From Plasmodium coatneyi (Eukaryota > Apicomplexa > Aconoidasida > Haemosporida > Plasmodiidae), in contig NC_033562.1 in NCBI RefSeq assembly GCF_001680005.1, positions 620,001-684,000 of the forward strand: 64,000 nucleotides of DNA. The letters run 5' to 3'. Position numbers and translations under genes: made by a program. This document shows positions 1 to 12,326 of the stretch, piece by piece. The notes beneath the pieces were generated by a model. It was not told where the DNA came from. It did no database searches and saw only the letters and a program-made list of their open reading frames with translations. Position 1 is the stretch's first letter; each line of letters begins with the position of its first letter.

Positions 1-1279
1 GAGACATATGAAAAGGGAACATGCCATGCATGTATGCCACTCTTGGGACAAAGTTGGTAAGGAAACAAAATGGGACAAGAAAAATGTACAAAAACAAAAG
101 GGCTGCGTTCGCTTATTTCCCTTCGTGCTGCAGCACTGTTTGCGTCTTTTTGCAACATTTTTCACTTTTTCATTTCAAGTCTTATTTGGAAAAATGCTAC
201 AATTAAAATGGTCGTTCGGAGCGCGCACAGAGTAGCGGGCCAGATTGTTTGTGCCCCCAGAACGGCATTTTCCTCCAGGTCGATTGCATAATGTTATGTA
301 TCTACAGGACAAGGCGTACACACGCGCGGGGGTAAGCACGGATGAACGGGAACAAAAAAAAAAAACAAAAAAAAACAGGTATATATTCGGATTGTCACAC
401 AAAGCATGCAAATTTGAAAAATTGCCAAATTGGCAAAAATGGTAAAACGAAAAAAATCGCACAAAGCAGGTATGCAATAAAAATGAGACGAGCAGGGAAG
501 AAATCCAATTCGTGGACACACGAGCCGAGATGAGGTTAACTCGTTTCCCCAAGTTTCCAAACCTCAGCAGAGTATTTTCCAATGGGGGAAAAAAAAAGTG
601 GCAATTTGTAAAACACACTTCAACGAATTTTTTTGGACAAAGAATGTGGGCAAAACGTTAACATAAAAATGGTGCTACAATGGATGATCGTAAAAGGCGG
701 ATCCATGTTCATTTTTTTAATTTTTTGAAGTAGGGGAAAATAGGCCCTCCCCCGTTCCTTTTGTTCGCGTTTGTGTACATAATTTGGGGCAGCCGAGGGA
801 AAAAGCAAACTCGATTGTCTCCTGGCACCTCATGCATTTTACGCAACTAACACACTTGGCACATTTAACACACTTAACATAGTTCTCACATTTAGCCCAT
901 TTTGCTCCTAATATGTCGGCCGGTTTGCCCGTTTGACTGCCCGATCGGCTGCACACTTCCGCGGAGCAGCTTGCCAACTTACCTGCCTGTCCGTCCAGGG
1001 GGTCCGCCCCCCTTCTGAAGCAAAATATTACCACTTTTCCTTTGTGCAACATTGGACTAGATGGGAGGGGCATATCTCCTCGGAAATGTGAGCGTAATTT
1101 CCTGTTGGCACATTTGGCCACCGCACAAGGGGGACGCCATGTAGGAGGTGACCCTTACGGAGACGCATTTTACAGAGCAGTCCAACTGGGCAACTTCCCA
1201 CGGCACGCTTACATACACCTCAGCATAGCCCCATCAAGTAGAACACCCGCTCTCATTCCCCCATTTAATTTGACCAAAA
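1..1279. other. Intergenic / upstream region of membrane-protein gene
   Basis: No gene supported. It holds A-rich stretches around 350-380 and an imperfect short repeat at about 835-905. Small frames on both strands are low-complexity or overlap the start of the next gene. Confidence 0.6.
835..905. repeat. Imperfect short tandem repeat (CACACTTaaCACATTT-like)
   Basis: The + strand repeats variants of CACACTT and CACATTTA separated by a few bases. On the reverse strand it would read as a run of Cys-Val-Lys-Cys units, which is a by-product of the repeat rather than a convincing protein. Confidence 0.45.
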
Positions 1280-4200
1280 ATGAGGATAAACAAAAAGGAC
1301 GAAATCGTGAACGTCTTGTTCACGGTGTTTCTGCTGGCCACGCAACAGATCTGCCTGCTCTACGCAATCCTGAGTAGTTCCCAAAGCAACAACATGTACC
1401 TGCTCTTCCTAATCGTGGATGTCTTCCTATGTGTGTACATTGTGCTGAGCCTTTACGATGAAAACAACGCGGGGGTCAAAATATCCATCCAGTGGATGAT
1501 GTATATGATTACGTTGAGTGCAAAAATGGGCATATTCTGTTTTCTCATAAAAAATGAAAAAAAAAACAGTGACCAAAAGAGCCTTTTTTTCACATATCTA
1601 TCGAATGACGTGTTGGTGTACAATTTGCTCTACTTGACTCCATTCATTTATTTGTTATTTTCCCTAAGAAGTAGAAATATTTTGGAAAATATTTTAAACA
1701 ATAAAATAGTAGTAGAGAATATCCTGAGCATTGATGTAAATATAATAAACCTTTTCGATCTCATCGACTTGGTTTTCATGTTTTCCCATTTGACCAACCT
1801 TTACAAAATATTGGACCATGTGAAGACAACCTACAGTTTTCAAAACGTGCTCATAATGCTCGTCATTGTTCTAGTGGATATTTCTCTCTTTGGATTTTAC
1901 TTCCCCATTTATACTAATATAGACAAGTCCTACTCGTATACGCAACAATCGGTGGGGGTGCTTAAACGGGACAGACCTGGGGAAGGGGGCAGATCTAAAA
2001 ACAACAAACGTACCAAGCGAGATGGCAATAAAATAATAAATAGCAAAATAATTAAACAGAAGAAGCGTATTCATCAGAGTGACTCCTATGGAAAGTACGA
2101 AACGGGGGAGAGGAAAAAGGGTAATTTGTTCTACCCCACCAATGGGGGAAGTGGAAGCACCTCAATAGGAAGAAGTGGCAGCACCGTAATGAGGAGAAGT
2201 GGTAGCACAGCAAATGGGAAAAGTGTTGGAGGAAGAAGTAGCATAAGCAGACAGAGTAGTGCAGGTAGCTTGCTCAGCCGAAGCAGCAGTAGACGTGGTC
2301 AAAGCGGAAGCCACAGTAGTGTTCGCAGTGGGAGAAGAACTACTGTAATGAATGCGATGAATGTTCCAAATGGAGTGAATGTACCATACTTGGATAAGTC
2401 CAACGTGAGGCACATGAAGGAGAAGGCCACTTCTAAACTCTTCTACCAGCAAAATAATACAAACATCGAACTGGTGGGAAAAAGGAACCCCTCCTCTTTT
2501 GCTTCAAACAATTCGAAGGAGTCCACCTACGCTTCGTCCGATATTTCTAAGGAGTTACTTTCAAGGGAATTTTCACCTTCCTCTTTTTCTTCCTCTGAAA
2601 ATACGTCCGATTTATCATCGGATGGTTCTAACTTTGGCTCTTCTCAGTCTGCGTTTTCTGCGTTTTCTGCGTCCTCCGCGTCGTCCTCCTCCTACCTGCC
2701 GTCCCTCCTGTCCTTCTCCTCCAGTGAGAACAAAGCCAAGTCGAATAAATCCTACCACCAGAAATATAAGGACGTCTACACGGACGTGTACATAACGGCC
2801 AAGTTTCACTTCATCGTGGGGTTCCTCCTCATCGACGTGCCCTTCTTCATATACAGGTATGCGCGTCAGCGCGTTGCACAATCTTCCGAAAACAGCACAT
2901 TCTACTGATCTATTTGTATTGACCGTTTTGCTCATCACCTCTTTGTTCATCACCTGTTTGATCACCTTCACGCTGATTGCCCCCTCGCAGACTGCTCTTC
3001 TGCCTGAAGCACAAAATAATGCTGACGCTTATCGTGAAGAACGTGCTGTTCCTGCTGTTCAGATCGTACAAGCTGAACGAGTACCGCCTGGTCGAGAAGG
3101 AGAAATACAAAAAGAATAAAAGCAATCTGGACTTCGACTTTTACAACCTGTTCAGCGTAGATTCGGGGGAGAGTGCCTACCCAAGGGAGTATACCACGGG
3201 GAAGGCGAAAACGGGAAAACGACATGCGCATCGGCATACGCAACGGCATACACAACGGGGGAGTTGGATGAAGGCCCACTCATTCGAAAGAGGAAGGAAC
3301 GACCAAATTGCAGACGATGTAGCAGATGCAAAGAACAAGAAGGAACGACGCGTGCGCAAAATGAATAAGGGGAACGCCACCAAACGGGGAAGCAAAAAAG
3401 AGAGGGAAAAAACGGACAAGTCTATAAGGAAGAGAAAAAGGAAGAAAAGAAAAAATACCGTCATGCAGGTGTTCAAGGATGAATATAGGGAGAACAAAAA
3501 GAAGCTCCTCTTGGAGAAGGCCGCCCTGCAGGAGGAAAAGGGGCCAAGTCGAAATGGCGAAAAGACCAATCGGGGAAGCATCACCCTTGGAAAGGTCATA
3601 AACAGTAACGGAGAGGAACACACAGAAAAGCGCAATGTTGCAGACGCCAAACTAGGGGGGAACACAAAAAAGGGAAAAAAAGTCCGACCAGCCAAGTTCA
3701 CCTGGAAGGAAAGAAGACAAATGAGAAGCCAATTTAGAAAGTTCAAAAGTCTCATTTATAAGTTGAAGTACAAAAGGAAGATACCAATATATCACTTCAA
3801 GGTATGGGATCATATCCGAGCCATGTGTAGTTTTTTGTTCAAACGATTTGGCAGTTCTAATTTTGTTTACTTGGATGACCAGCTGGTCTTTTCCTACTTC
3901 ACAAATCTCAGACTCATGCTTCTTATACTACTGAACTATGTAATGAAGATTGGCATTACCATCTTTTTCATCCTCCTCCTGTTAAACAACCATAAACGAG
4001 TGAGTCAGCAGGATGTGGTATACATGCACGATGTGCCTATAAAACCATTTGGAGGAACTCCTGTGGTGGGTAAAGGAAGCATCCTCATTTTTCCAGACAG
4101 CTTCGACTTAACCAAGTACAAAAACTTGCAACTTCCGAAAGAACCCATTCCTATACATTATATGAACAAAGACATGGAAGACAATTCGAAGGAGTTGGAA

Positions 4201-5379
4201 AATAGGAAGTATTTTCCAAAAGGGTATGTCCAACTGGAAATGCCAGATAGCTTATTCAACTCCACATGGGAGAATATGTTTCAGGTGGACAAAATATATT
4301 TATACGGTTGTTTGGGATTCTTTTTCCTTTATTTTGTTCTGCTTCTTGGGACTTCTACCTTTTTCGACATCCTCTTTGGGGCTATAGTAAACACCCTGAG
4401 TCACTTATCTTTTTACTTTTCCTTGAAGCAGTTTGTTTTATTCTTTTTTACCTTCCATGGGAATGTATACAATGGTGATTATATCCTTCAGGGTGGATAC
4501 ATTCGGAAGTTGAACTACGAATTCGAATACCTGATGTTGCTTCTGTTTAATTTGCAGCACTTCGCGTGTTTGTTGAAGCACGCCTCTCTCTTCGTGCGTG
4601 TGTTGTTCAACTGCAGGTACGTCTACTACAGGAGGAGTCTCAGTCGAGGTAAGCAAGGGCCAATGCCACGTCGTGGCCACATGGATATTCCCCATTTGTG
4701 CTGTCCATTACGCCGGCATGTTCACGTTGCACGTTCACGTTGCCAGATCACGCTGCCCGTTCATGTTACCCCTGCAGGCAGACGCAACCAGCTGAGGCAC
4801 TCCGTGAGCGTGTACCTCCTGTTCCTCCTCTGCAAGTATGCCCACGCACCGATCAATCTGAACACGCTGCTCTTCGGGCAAAATATACTGAACAACATTC
4901 TCCTGATCGACAACATAAATAGCTTCACCTGGGTGAATATAATCGTCCTCACTCTTTTCAAAGGGACCCAAATTCTCATGACCAAGACTAACTACATTGT
5001 AATTGGACTTTTCATTTTACACATTCTTCTTTACGTCATTTATGCTATCCACGCACAGATACTCAGGTATATAATTCTTCGCAAAATGGAAATTCTTTTT
5101 TCCTTTAAAAATATACTCATCTCCAAGTATGAGGAAGTCCCTCTCGTCCCGGACAAGACCTCCCCCTACGTCACCTGCAGGGATATTCTTAAGTACTACT
5201 CCGAGGAGGGCTTCTTCTCTTCTGAGGGTAAGCAAGATAACACGCTAGCAGAGTGGTATATCACTAGCCATTTCGCGCAACCACGATGTTCTATGTTTCC
5301 TGTTCGATTCAATGCACTACTTCACCCCGCGTGATATTTCCCCCCCTTTGCAGGAAACATGATACCCAATTTTATATGA
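1280..5379 (+). CDS. Conserved Plasmodium multi-pass membrane protein, four exons
   Basis: The function is not recognised. Exons inferred from GT..AG sites with matching phase are 1280-2856, 2991-4648, 4778-5227 and 5354-5379, giving 1236 residues that end in GNMIPNFI. The N-terminus has several hydrophobic segments (residues about 10-30, 38-55, 70-92, 108-125, 150-205). A long Ser/Gly/Arg-rich cytosol-like linker follows (about 230-500), then more membrane segments near the end of exon 1. Exon 2 carries a very basic Lys/Arg stretch and then further hydrophobic segments through to the end. The second intron (4649-4777) is 129 nt and in frame, so the frame stays open even if it is retained. 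The splice phases agree at every junction, which supports one gene rather than two. The start ATG at 1280 directly precedes a hydrophobic segment. It is probably an integral membrane protein of unknown role; a channel, transporter or scaffold cannot be told apart. Confidence 0.8.
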
Positions 5380-5683
5380 CAAACCAGACAACACCTTCGG
5401 GCGCAGCGCAATGAATTATGTGCACGCCACTCGCTCACCCCCTAATGTAGACCACTACACATTGTCACACACAACTAACTCCCTACCATGTTTAAACAAA
5501 TTAAGTAAAAAATGGCAAAACGTTGGCATGGGGGGGGCCTACTATACCTCCCCCCGAGGATACACCCTCTGTGCAGCCGCTGCTTAACCCCGTTGGTCCC
5601 TTTGGCAAAAGGTTCGCTGTGCACACGTCACGCCATGTGCATGTGCGCAGCTAACTAAACACTAATTTCTACTAAAAATGGGA

Positions 5684-5721
<38 letters not shown>

Positions 5722-5844
5722 AAAGGTACTATACACATACACAACTACACATGCATACACATGCGGCCGGACAACCTGCACATAAATGACCTTTCAATGG
5801 CTGTCCATGTTTCTGCCTGTGCGGATCGCCCTCAGCGAATGGGC
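5380..5844. other. Convergent 3' spacer with A31 tract
   Basis: This lies between the 3' ends of two convergent genes. It contains an uninterrupted run of 31 A at 5685-5715 and a G-rich patch near 5530. No gene is visible. Confidence 0.6.
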
Positions 5845-8590
5845 CTAAAAATCAATTAGGCTGTTAATGATGGCTTGCTGCACATTCAGGTCCTCACTGT
5901 TGCCGCTCTCCTGGTCACACTGGTCCATGGCAGAGGTCGTGTTGTCATCCATGCCTCTTCCGTAACTCTGGTCGGAGACGTCACGGTTTGCATAAGCATC
6001 ACCTTGAAGTGAATTTACAACAGACCCTTCCTGTACCTGCTCCTGCTCCATCTGTGTCCCTTCCGCTTTAACTGAACCTGCGTTTTCTCTCTTCCTATAA
6101 CCAACCTGTTGTGCATTCTGGTTGAATATCCCCGCTGGAAGGTAACCCCCCATGTGGTGCTGCTGGACGTTTTGTTCGTATGTAGAATGTGGTTCACCAA
6201 ATGTTGTGCCTTCGTCAATTACATACACGTCTGGTGTTGGACCTCCTAAAGGGCTCTTCCCATTGAATCGGTTTAGCGTCCTGTCGTTGTTCACGTATCT
6301 GTAGTGACCCTCCTTTTTTCTCTTCTCTTCCGGGCTGCCTTGCAAATTACCTCCTCCATTTATTGGCACCACTTTATAGTTGGATGCACCGTATTCGTTC
6401 ACCAGGAGAAATTCACTGTGTGGGGCGGCTTCACCACAGAGGGGTTCTTCCACCATGCGGGATGATGAGGGCACTTCCCCGGTGAAATGGGCACCACGTA
6501 GCGCACTGGATCGATCTAGGGGAGCACCACACCACTTCCCCTCTTCTACATAATTACGCAACCCTCCCTCTGGGCGATTAAACGTATTTAAACTTATGCC
6601 ATCCTGGCAATGGTTCAGTGTGAAGTCCCTGCCGGTAAACAGTTCGGGGGGTTCATTCGTCCTCGAGTGGGGACTCCCCTCCTGTTCGATTGCCCCACGG
6701 TGCAGAGACTCAAAGGGGAGACGACTTCCTTTCTCAAGAGGTGCACACTTGCTAGCCATTTCTGCAAGCACCCGTGCATTGTCATCCATCTGCATCAGAA
6801 CGTTGTTTACAGAATAATCGTTTACACTTTGCTCCACGGGGTTGCCCTTTTCAAAATGGAGCATATTAAAAGGGGAAGACTCACTTTGCATTATGTCTCG
6901 ACCCATGTCAGCATAGGTTACGCCGCTCCTCTTTGGGTACCCTCCACTGTTACATACACCCATGTTCGGATCGTTCCTCCTTCCCAAATCTGTCCTGAAG
7001 ATAAAAGGGTCATCCTCAGGGCCACCCTCAACACCACGTCCATTTTGTACCTCATGACCCTCACCCTTGCAGCAGTATGGGTCTTCAATTTTTTCATTCG
7101 TGGGTTTTTTTCCGGACGACCTCAAAGTGTAGGTCATCTTAGGTGCACCATCGAGTTGAACTATCTGAGGAGAAAACCCTTCATCGTTATGGATTCTCTC
7201 CACCTGGGTGAGGTCCTTCACTTTCCTTCTGCTTTTCTTCGCCCTCCCTTTATATGGCGAAGGGGTGTCACCACCAATCAGATCTTCTCCCTCCAAGGGG
7301 ATCACATCACTACCGTCATGCACGTATTCCTTGTAGTATTCCCCTTCAGCATTTTTCGCTCTTCCTCCTCCTCCTCCGTTACGATACTTTCCCCTAGGAA
7401 GGAACCTTGACCCGTTGTCTACCCCATCATCACCGTATGAATCCACATCATATGCACCCTCAAACATTGGTTTATTTTTCTCCTTTTCCGTTCCACTTGG
7501 ATTCATCGGTTCGTAGTGCACGTAGTACCTTCCCTCTTGTGAGTAATCCTCACGCGCGGATGAATCCACGTAGTTGCTCCTAACGGGGTTATTCCCATTG
7601 GGGTTCCCTCCTTCCCCAAGTGGGTGTCCCACCTCCGCGGCTGCACTTCGGACAAACCGATATGTCCCCCTATTGGTGAAACCAAAGTGGTCGTTATAGA
7701 CATCGCACAGACCATGGATGGATTTCTCTACTGTACATTTGGGTGCTTCAGAACCCACTCCAGAGTCGCTATAACGTCCGGTTGGTGAGTTTTCACCACC
7801 TTGTGCATCTACAGATTGGAAGGAAAAATTATTTCCCCTTTCCATCATCCTGGGGATATTTTCTCCTCCTTTTCCTCCACATGCCTGAATACACAGATTG
7901 GGTTTTCCCCCCTCAACGGTGGTTACCTCCCCCTTTGAGTCTTCCCACCGGGTGGAAAATGGTCTACCCAGATTGCTTTGCCCACTTGGCTTACTCTGCC
8001 TTGGCGTCAAGGATAAATTCTCCTCCGGAACGTAGAAAACCTCGCTGCTTCTTCTTACCCCATCGTCCTTTGAAAAGTAACTTTTCGCTATTTCATTATT
8101 CACTTGAACTTCTTCCTCGTCATCCGAGCTTAAGGAAATGTTAATGGGTTCATGTGGGCTGTTTAAACGGGGTGAGTAGCGTCTATCACGGTTGTTGCTG
8201 CTTTGGAAGCCATTCATTCGGTTGTTCCTGCTGCGAAGGTTGTAAGGTCCGTACATATGACCTCCTCCCTCATGGTCCACGTGGTGGCCACTCCTTCTAT
8301 TTCTTCCACTGGGGGACAGTGAATTCTGATTCGTACTGTCACCCCTCCCTACGTTGTAATTTACACAAAAGGGCATGTAGTTATTATCCCCCAGGAGGCA
8401 TTCGACGTAAGAGTTGTCCGGCTTCCTAACATCATCCCCTCCACATTCGTTAGGGTCTGCATCTTCGTTCCGTTCTACACTACTCAGGTTCTTTTCGTTC
8501 GCCACGCTAGTAGGTTCAGCGTGTCCATTCAAGGCCTCATTCAGCTTCAGGGCAAACAGGTAGTCAGCATCAACTGCAATGTGAACAGGG

Positions 8591-8636
<46 letters not shown>

Positions 8637-9062
8637 AGTGGCAAAAGTCGGCCAAATGGAGGTCGGCCCATCGGTACGACCAATGGTATACTACTAACGG
8701 TGTAGGAGGAGTGTACGTCTTATATGTACCCTCGTGCAAAGTCACATGGCACTCTCCTCCACCGTCGTTTTTCTCTTTCCCCAAATGAACTCACCTTGAT
8801 TAATATTTTCGTCCCTCGTGGAGTTTCTCGTAGCGTCGCTCTGACTAGCATTTTGACTATCTCCTTCCTTTAGATTTTTGTTCCGGTTGTCGGTTTCATT
8901 GGACTGCTCAGTAGCATCTCCCTTGGCCACTTCGCTCCGGGCAACCTTCTCCACCCCCCCCTCGGAGGTTTTTCCCTGAAGGTTCTGCTGTTCCCTCTTC
9001 AGCCGTTCTTCATATGCCTTTCGATGCTTGTTAATATAAAAATTTAAGTCCGACGTACCCAT
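5845..9062 (-). CDS. Disordered protein with possible ubiquitin/SUMO-binding motifs, two exons
   Basis: No family is recognised. Exon 1 is 8795-9062 and exon 2 is 5845-8573; the junction joins ..DENINQ to VDADYLFALKLNE in phase. The product is about 998 residues, mostly polar and low in complexity. Just after the junction, DADYLFALKLNEAL resembles an MIU/SPRTN-like amphipathic ubiquitin-binding helix. The last residues (EDLNVQQAIINSLIDF) resemble a ubiquitin-interacting motif with the Ala-x3-Ser core. In between are patches shaped like SUMO-interacting motifs: INISLSSDDEEE, DVIPLEGED and VYVIDEG. No RING, UBX or protease domain is visible. The intron contains an A44 run on the + strand, which is a T44 pyrimidine tract for the transcript. 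The gene model is strong; the functional reading is inference from short motifs. Confidence 0.75.
8591..8634. repeat. Homopolymer A44 inside an intron
   Basis: An unbroken run of 44 A on the + strand. For the - strand gene it is a T44 tract ending about 17 nt before the acceptor TTGCAG at 8579-8574, so it probably serves as the polypyrimidine tract. Confidence 0.9.
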
Positions 9063-10105
9063 GGTGCTATTACCCTAGGGTGGACGTTCACGCGGTTTTG
9101 TGGAAAGGACGTAAGTCGAAGGCTGTGTTGCGCGGGCGAGTTACTACCCCTTGGGAAGCAGCTGGGTTGGAAAATTCAGACGGGTACACAAGGGCAGCTG
9201 TATCCACGTCGTTACAGGCAAGTAGTTACACACACGTAGGTATACTCATGTGGGCACGGAAGGGGGAGACGTCCTGCGGGGGAGTTACCATTTCCGAGCT
9301 TAAACAAAAATTGTCATACACTTAGGAACGGAGGTTTTTACACAAAAAGGTGTTTCGCTAAGTAGGGCGTGCGAAGGGTGTACCTAAAGAGATGCTCCCG
9401 AAGGTACTTTACTCGCCCAGAAGTACATTTGCACATGTGTACACTGCCTCATTTGCCCGTTTGCCTTCCGTCACGCTAAGGGCGATGAGCAAATATGGGT
9501 ATGCCTACGTTGGGCATTTATCTACACCGGCACCGCTACACGCACGCGTTGAATGTTCACTGGTTCACGTCCAAATGGGCACAATCGTTTTCCATTCGGA
9601 CGCGGTGTCCGTGACGGAGTTCAGTGCACGGCTAGCTGGTTATTCATGACGCAGGGGGACACATAAACAAAAAAGGGGTGCATAAACACATGCACGTATA
9701 TGCGTATGTACGTATGTATGTTTGTATGAAGGGGTAGGGCGGGGCGACGCCGTCCACGCACGTACGTAGAAACGAAGGAGCACTAACTTTTATGCAGCTG
9801 CAGGTGCTTGCCTTTGCGCAGCAAAAGTGTTGCCAATTGGGGAATGTCCTTTTATTTGGCAAGCGGCACAGACGTGGAGACGAAGGGGAATGAGCAGAAA
9901 TGAAAGAAAACATGCGGAGAAAGGAGGAAAAAAGGGACTACTTGGCCTCCGCTCTCATGGGGCTACTCGCCACTGCGCAGGAAAACACGTCCTGATTTTT
10001 GAATTCTTTAAAGAAAAGGCGAAGAGGACTGCCTTGTCGACATTACGATGTTCACTTGTGGACTGGGCAGCACGCCAATGGTACATAAGTAAAAATGCAA
10101 AAACG

Positions 10106-10190
10106 AAAAAAAGAACCAAAAAAAGGAACGAAAAAAAGGAACGAAAAAAGGAACAAAAAAAGGAACAAAAAAAGGAACAAAAAAAAAGGG
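10106..10190. repeat. GGAAC-A(7) minisatellite
   Basis: Six or more units of GGAAC or GGAACG, each followed by 6-9 A. The reverse frames read as Phe-rich strings that are only a consequence of the repeat. Confidence 0.85.
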
Positions 10191-10728
10191 AAACATAAAA
10201 GTAAGCGTAAGCATAAGCGTACGTTATTGGGCCGCATTCATCATCCACATGGGCGCAATGACTTTAGCTTGACTGGAAAATAAAAAAAAAAAAAAAAAAA
10301 AAAAAAAATGCTCATATGGGAGAACATGCGGTCGGGTAAAGATGCTCGGTTGAACACTGGTTGGTACGGTTTAGTAAGCAATCGAACGGTTCAGTAATGA
10401 CACCACTGCATGGTTGACCCGATTAGTCACACCATTTTTGCATGGCCACACAGCTAGGCAAAAACTGCAAAACTGCAAAATTGCAAAACACGACTTTGCG
10501 CCAGTTGAAACGTCCTCACACGGAACCAGTGATCATCTTGTGGCCATATAAAAGATTGCATATAAAATATACACATAAAAATGGGCAGCTAGATTTTGTT
10601 AATGTGTACTGGGCGAGAAAAATTATTTTTTGCATTAAAAGAAAAAACGCTGTGATGGTGAAGCCTACACTTGCCATGATCGTTCCGTTCATCACATTCA
10701 TCCCATTTTTAACTTTCCTTCGATTTGA

Positions 10729-10755
10729 TTTTTTTTTTTTTTTTTTTTTTTTTTT
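10729..10755. repeat. Homopolymer T27
   Basis: An unbroken T-run in the intergenic region upstream of the thiamine pyrophosphokinase gene. Confidence 0.85.
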
Positions 10756-12326
10756 CCCTCATCCTTTTGAACTCTTTGTTCCTCCACTGTTCCATTTGAT
10801 GGTCTACTCTCTGCCCCCTTGGCGGCCCCCTTTTCATTCCTTTTTTTTCCCACCAAGTGACGTTGCTTCCCTTTGCGCGTCCTTTTTCTCTCGCTCGTTT
10901 CGTCATTTCGTGTGTACGTTTACGCATGTGCGTGTATGGAAAAATTATCCTCACATGTGTAGTTATTTCATTTATTTTTTTTTTTTTGTGATTTAAAAAA
11001 ACATCATTTTTTTCACACCAGGTGAGGGCAAAAGGGGGGCACACACACGAACGGGGAGGAAAAAAAAAAGATAAATACGAGCAATGTACGATGAACGATG
11101 GCCGCTGCATAAATGGCACACATAACATTTCTGTTCCTTCGCTGATCGTCCGCTGATACATATGCTGTGTTACGCTTCTTTGTACTAGTAACGACGGAGG
11201 CAAAGTGAAACGCATGCAGTTGAGAAAAAACACTGAGTGCAGAAAAGGGTCTACAATGAAGTGGCCCAATAAACTGACTGATCAAACTGCATAGAGCAGA
11301 TCACGAAAAAGGACAACTGGAGTCCCCAAATGGTGACACAGTTGGCTGCGTCCCTTCGCCCGTATCGAAAGATAAAAAGGGGCCACTTTAAAAATGGGAA
11401 AATAGTTACCAACGGGTCAACCGAGAAAATCGGTAAAATAGTGTCTTTCCACAGCAGCCACGTCAGACTGCTCCTTTTTTAACCGCGTAAACTGTCCAGC
11501 GTTGTGAACAACCGGGACGATCTCATCACGCGAAAAGCAGTTCATTGGAATTATGCTGCATCGATGATGCAGGGGCGAACGGGCCAGCAGACAAATGCAG
11601 TCACTTCACTTATATGTCTCACTTGTCAACCCATGCGAGCAGCCAAATTACCAAGCGCACTTCTTCCCCCCCACCCCCTCCTGCGCATATTCGCATGTGT
11701 GCATGCACAACATTCTTCGTCACGTAAAAAAAAAAACAATTGCTTGTTTTTGAAGTATCGATGAAGGGGGGAAAAAAATGCTTCATTACGAGTTGTTCAG
11801 TTGTTGTATTTACTACTTATGCAAGTTGGGTATACATCCCAAATGGTCAGCTACTAAATCAATGATAAAGGAACCACCCGTGTGACGCTCTTCGCACGTA
11901 GCTCACATATTTCTGTGCGTGTTATGTTCAATCAAAAAGAAAAAAAAACTTGGCCAAGGGAAACGAATACACACTCGTGAGAACCTCCGAGAGGAGAAAA
12001 TATTTGTGCGTACGCGGTCCACCATGCTGCGCAAATAGTGACAGCAACGTTGCGCGTGTTCACACATTTGAGGCGCGAAAATGGCACCATAGGAATATTC
12101 CTACCCACTTTTTAAAAAAAAAAAAAATTAAGAGACGAAGAAGAAATGGGTGCGCTACTTTCACCCATTCTACCACCTCACAAAAGTTGCAAATTTATGG
12201 AAAAAAAAAATAGGGCGGTTTGAAAAATATGGCAGTTTGAGAGGCAGACGCGTCACCACCTCGTCGTATTTCCCCCCTTGTTCGTTACACCTGTCCCGGG
12301 GAGGCTGCTTCCCTCTCCGCATAAAA

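Larger units (their letters stand above)
9063..12326. other. Divergent intergenic region, 3.3 kb
   Basis: This lies between two divergently transcribed genes, so it presumably holds both promoters. It has a TATG-rich microsatellite near 9690-9725, a GGAAC/poly-A minisatellite at 10106-10190, an A-run near 10280-10308 and a T27 run at 10729-10755. Small frames here are repeat-driven or random-looking; no gene is supported. Confidence 0.55.

Noticed and set aside
717..1121. Cys/Lys-rich - strand frame of 134 codons
   Set aside because: The Cys pattern comes from a short tandem repeat and does not match any zinc-binding family.
6610..7410. 266-codon + strand frame antisense to the 5845-9062 gene
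   Set aside because: It lies wholly inside the coding exon on the other strand, and its composition mirrors that exon's codon pattern.
10052..10248. Phe-rich - strand frames
   Set aside because: They are a direct translation of the GGAAC/poly-A minisatellite.
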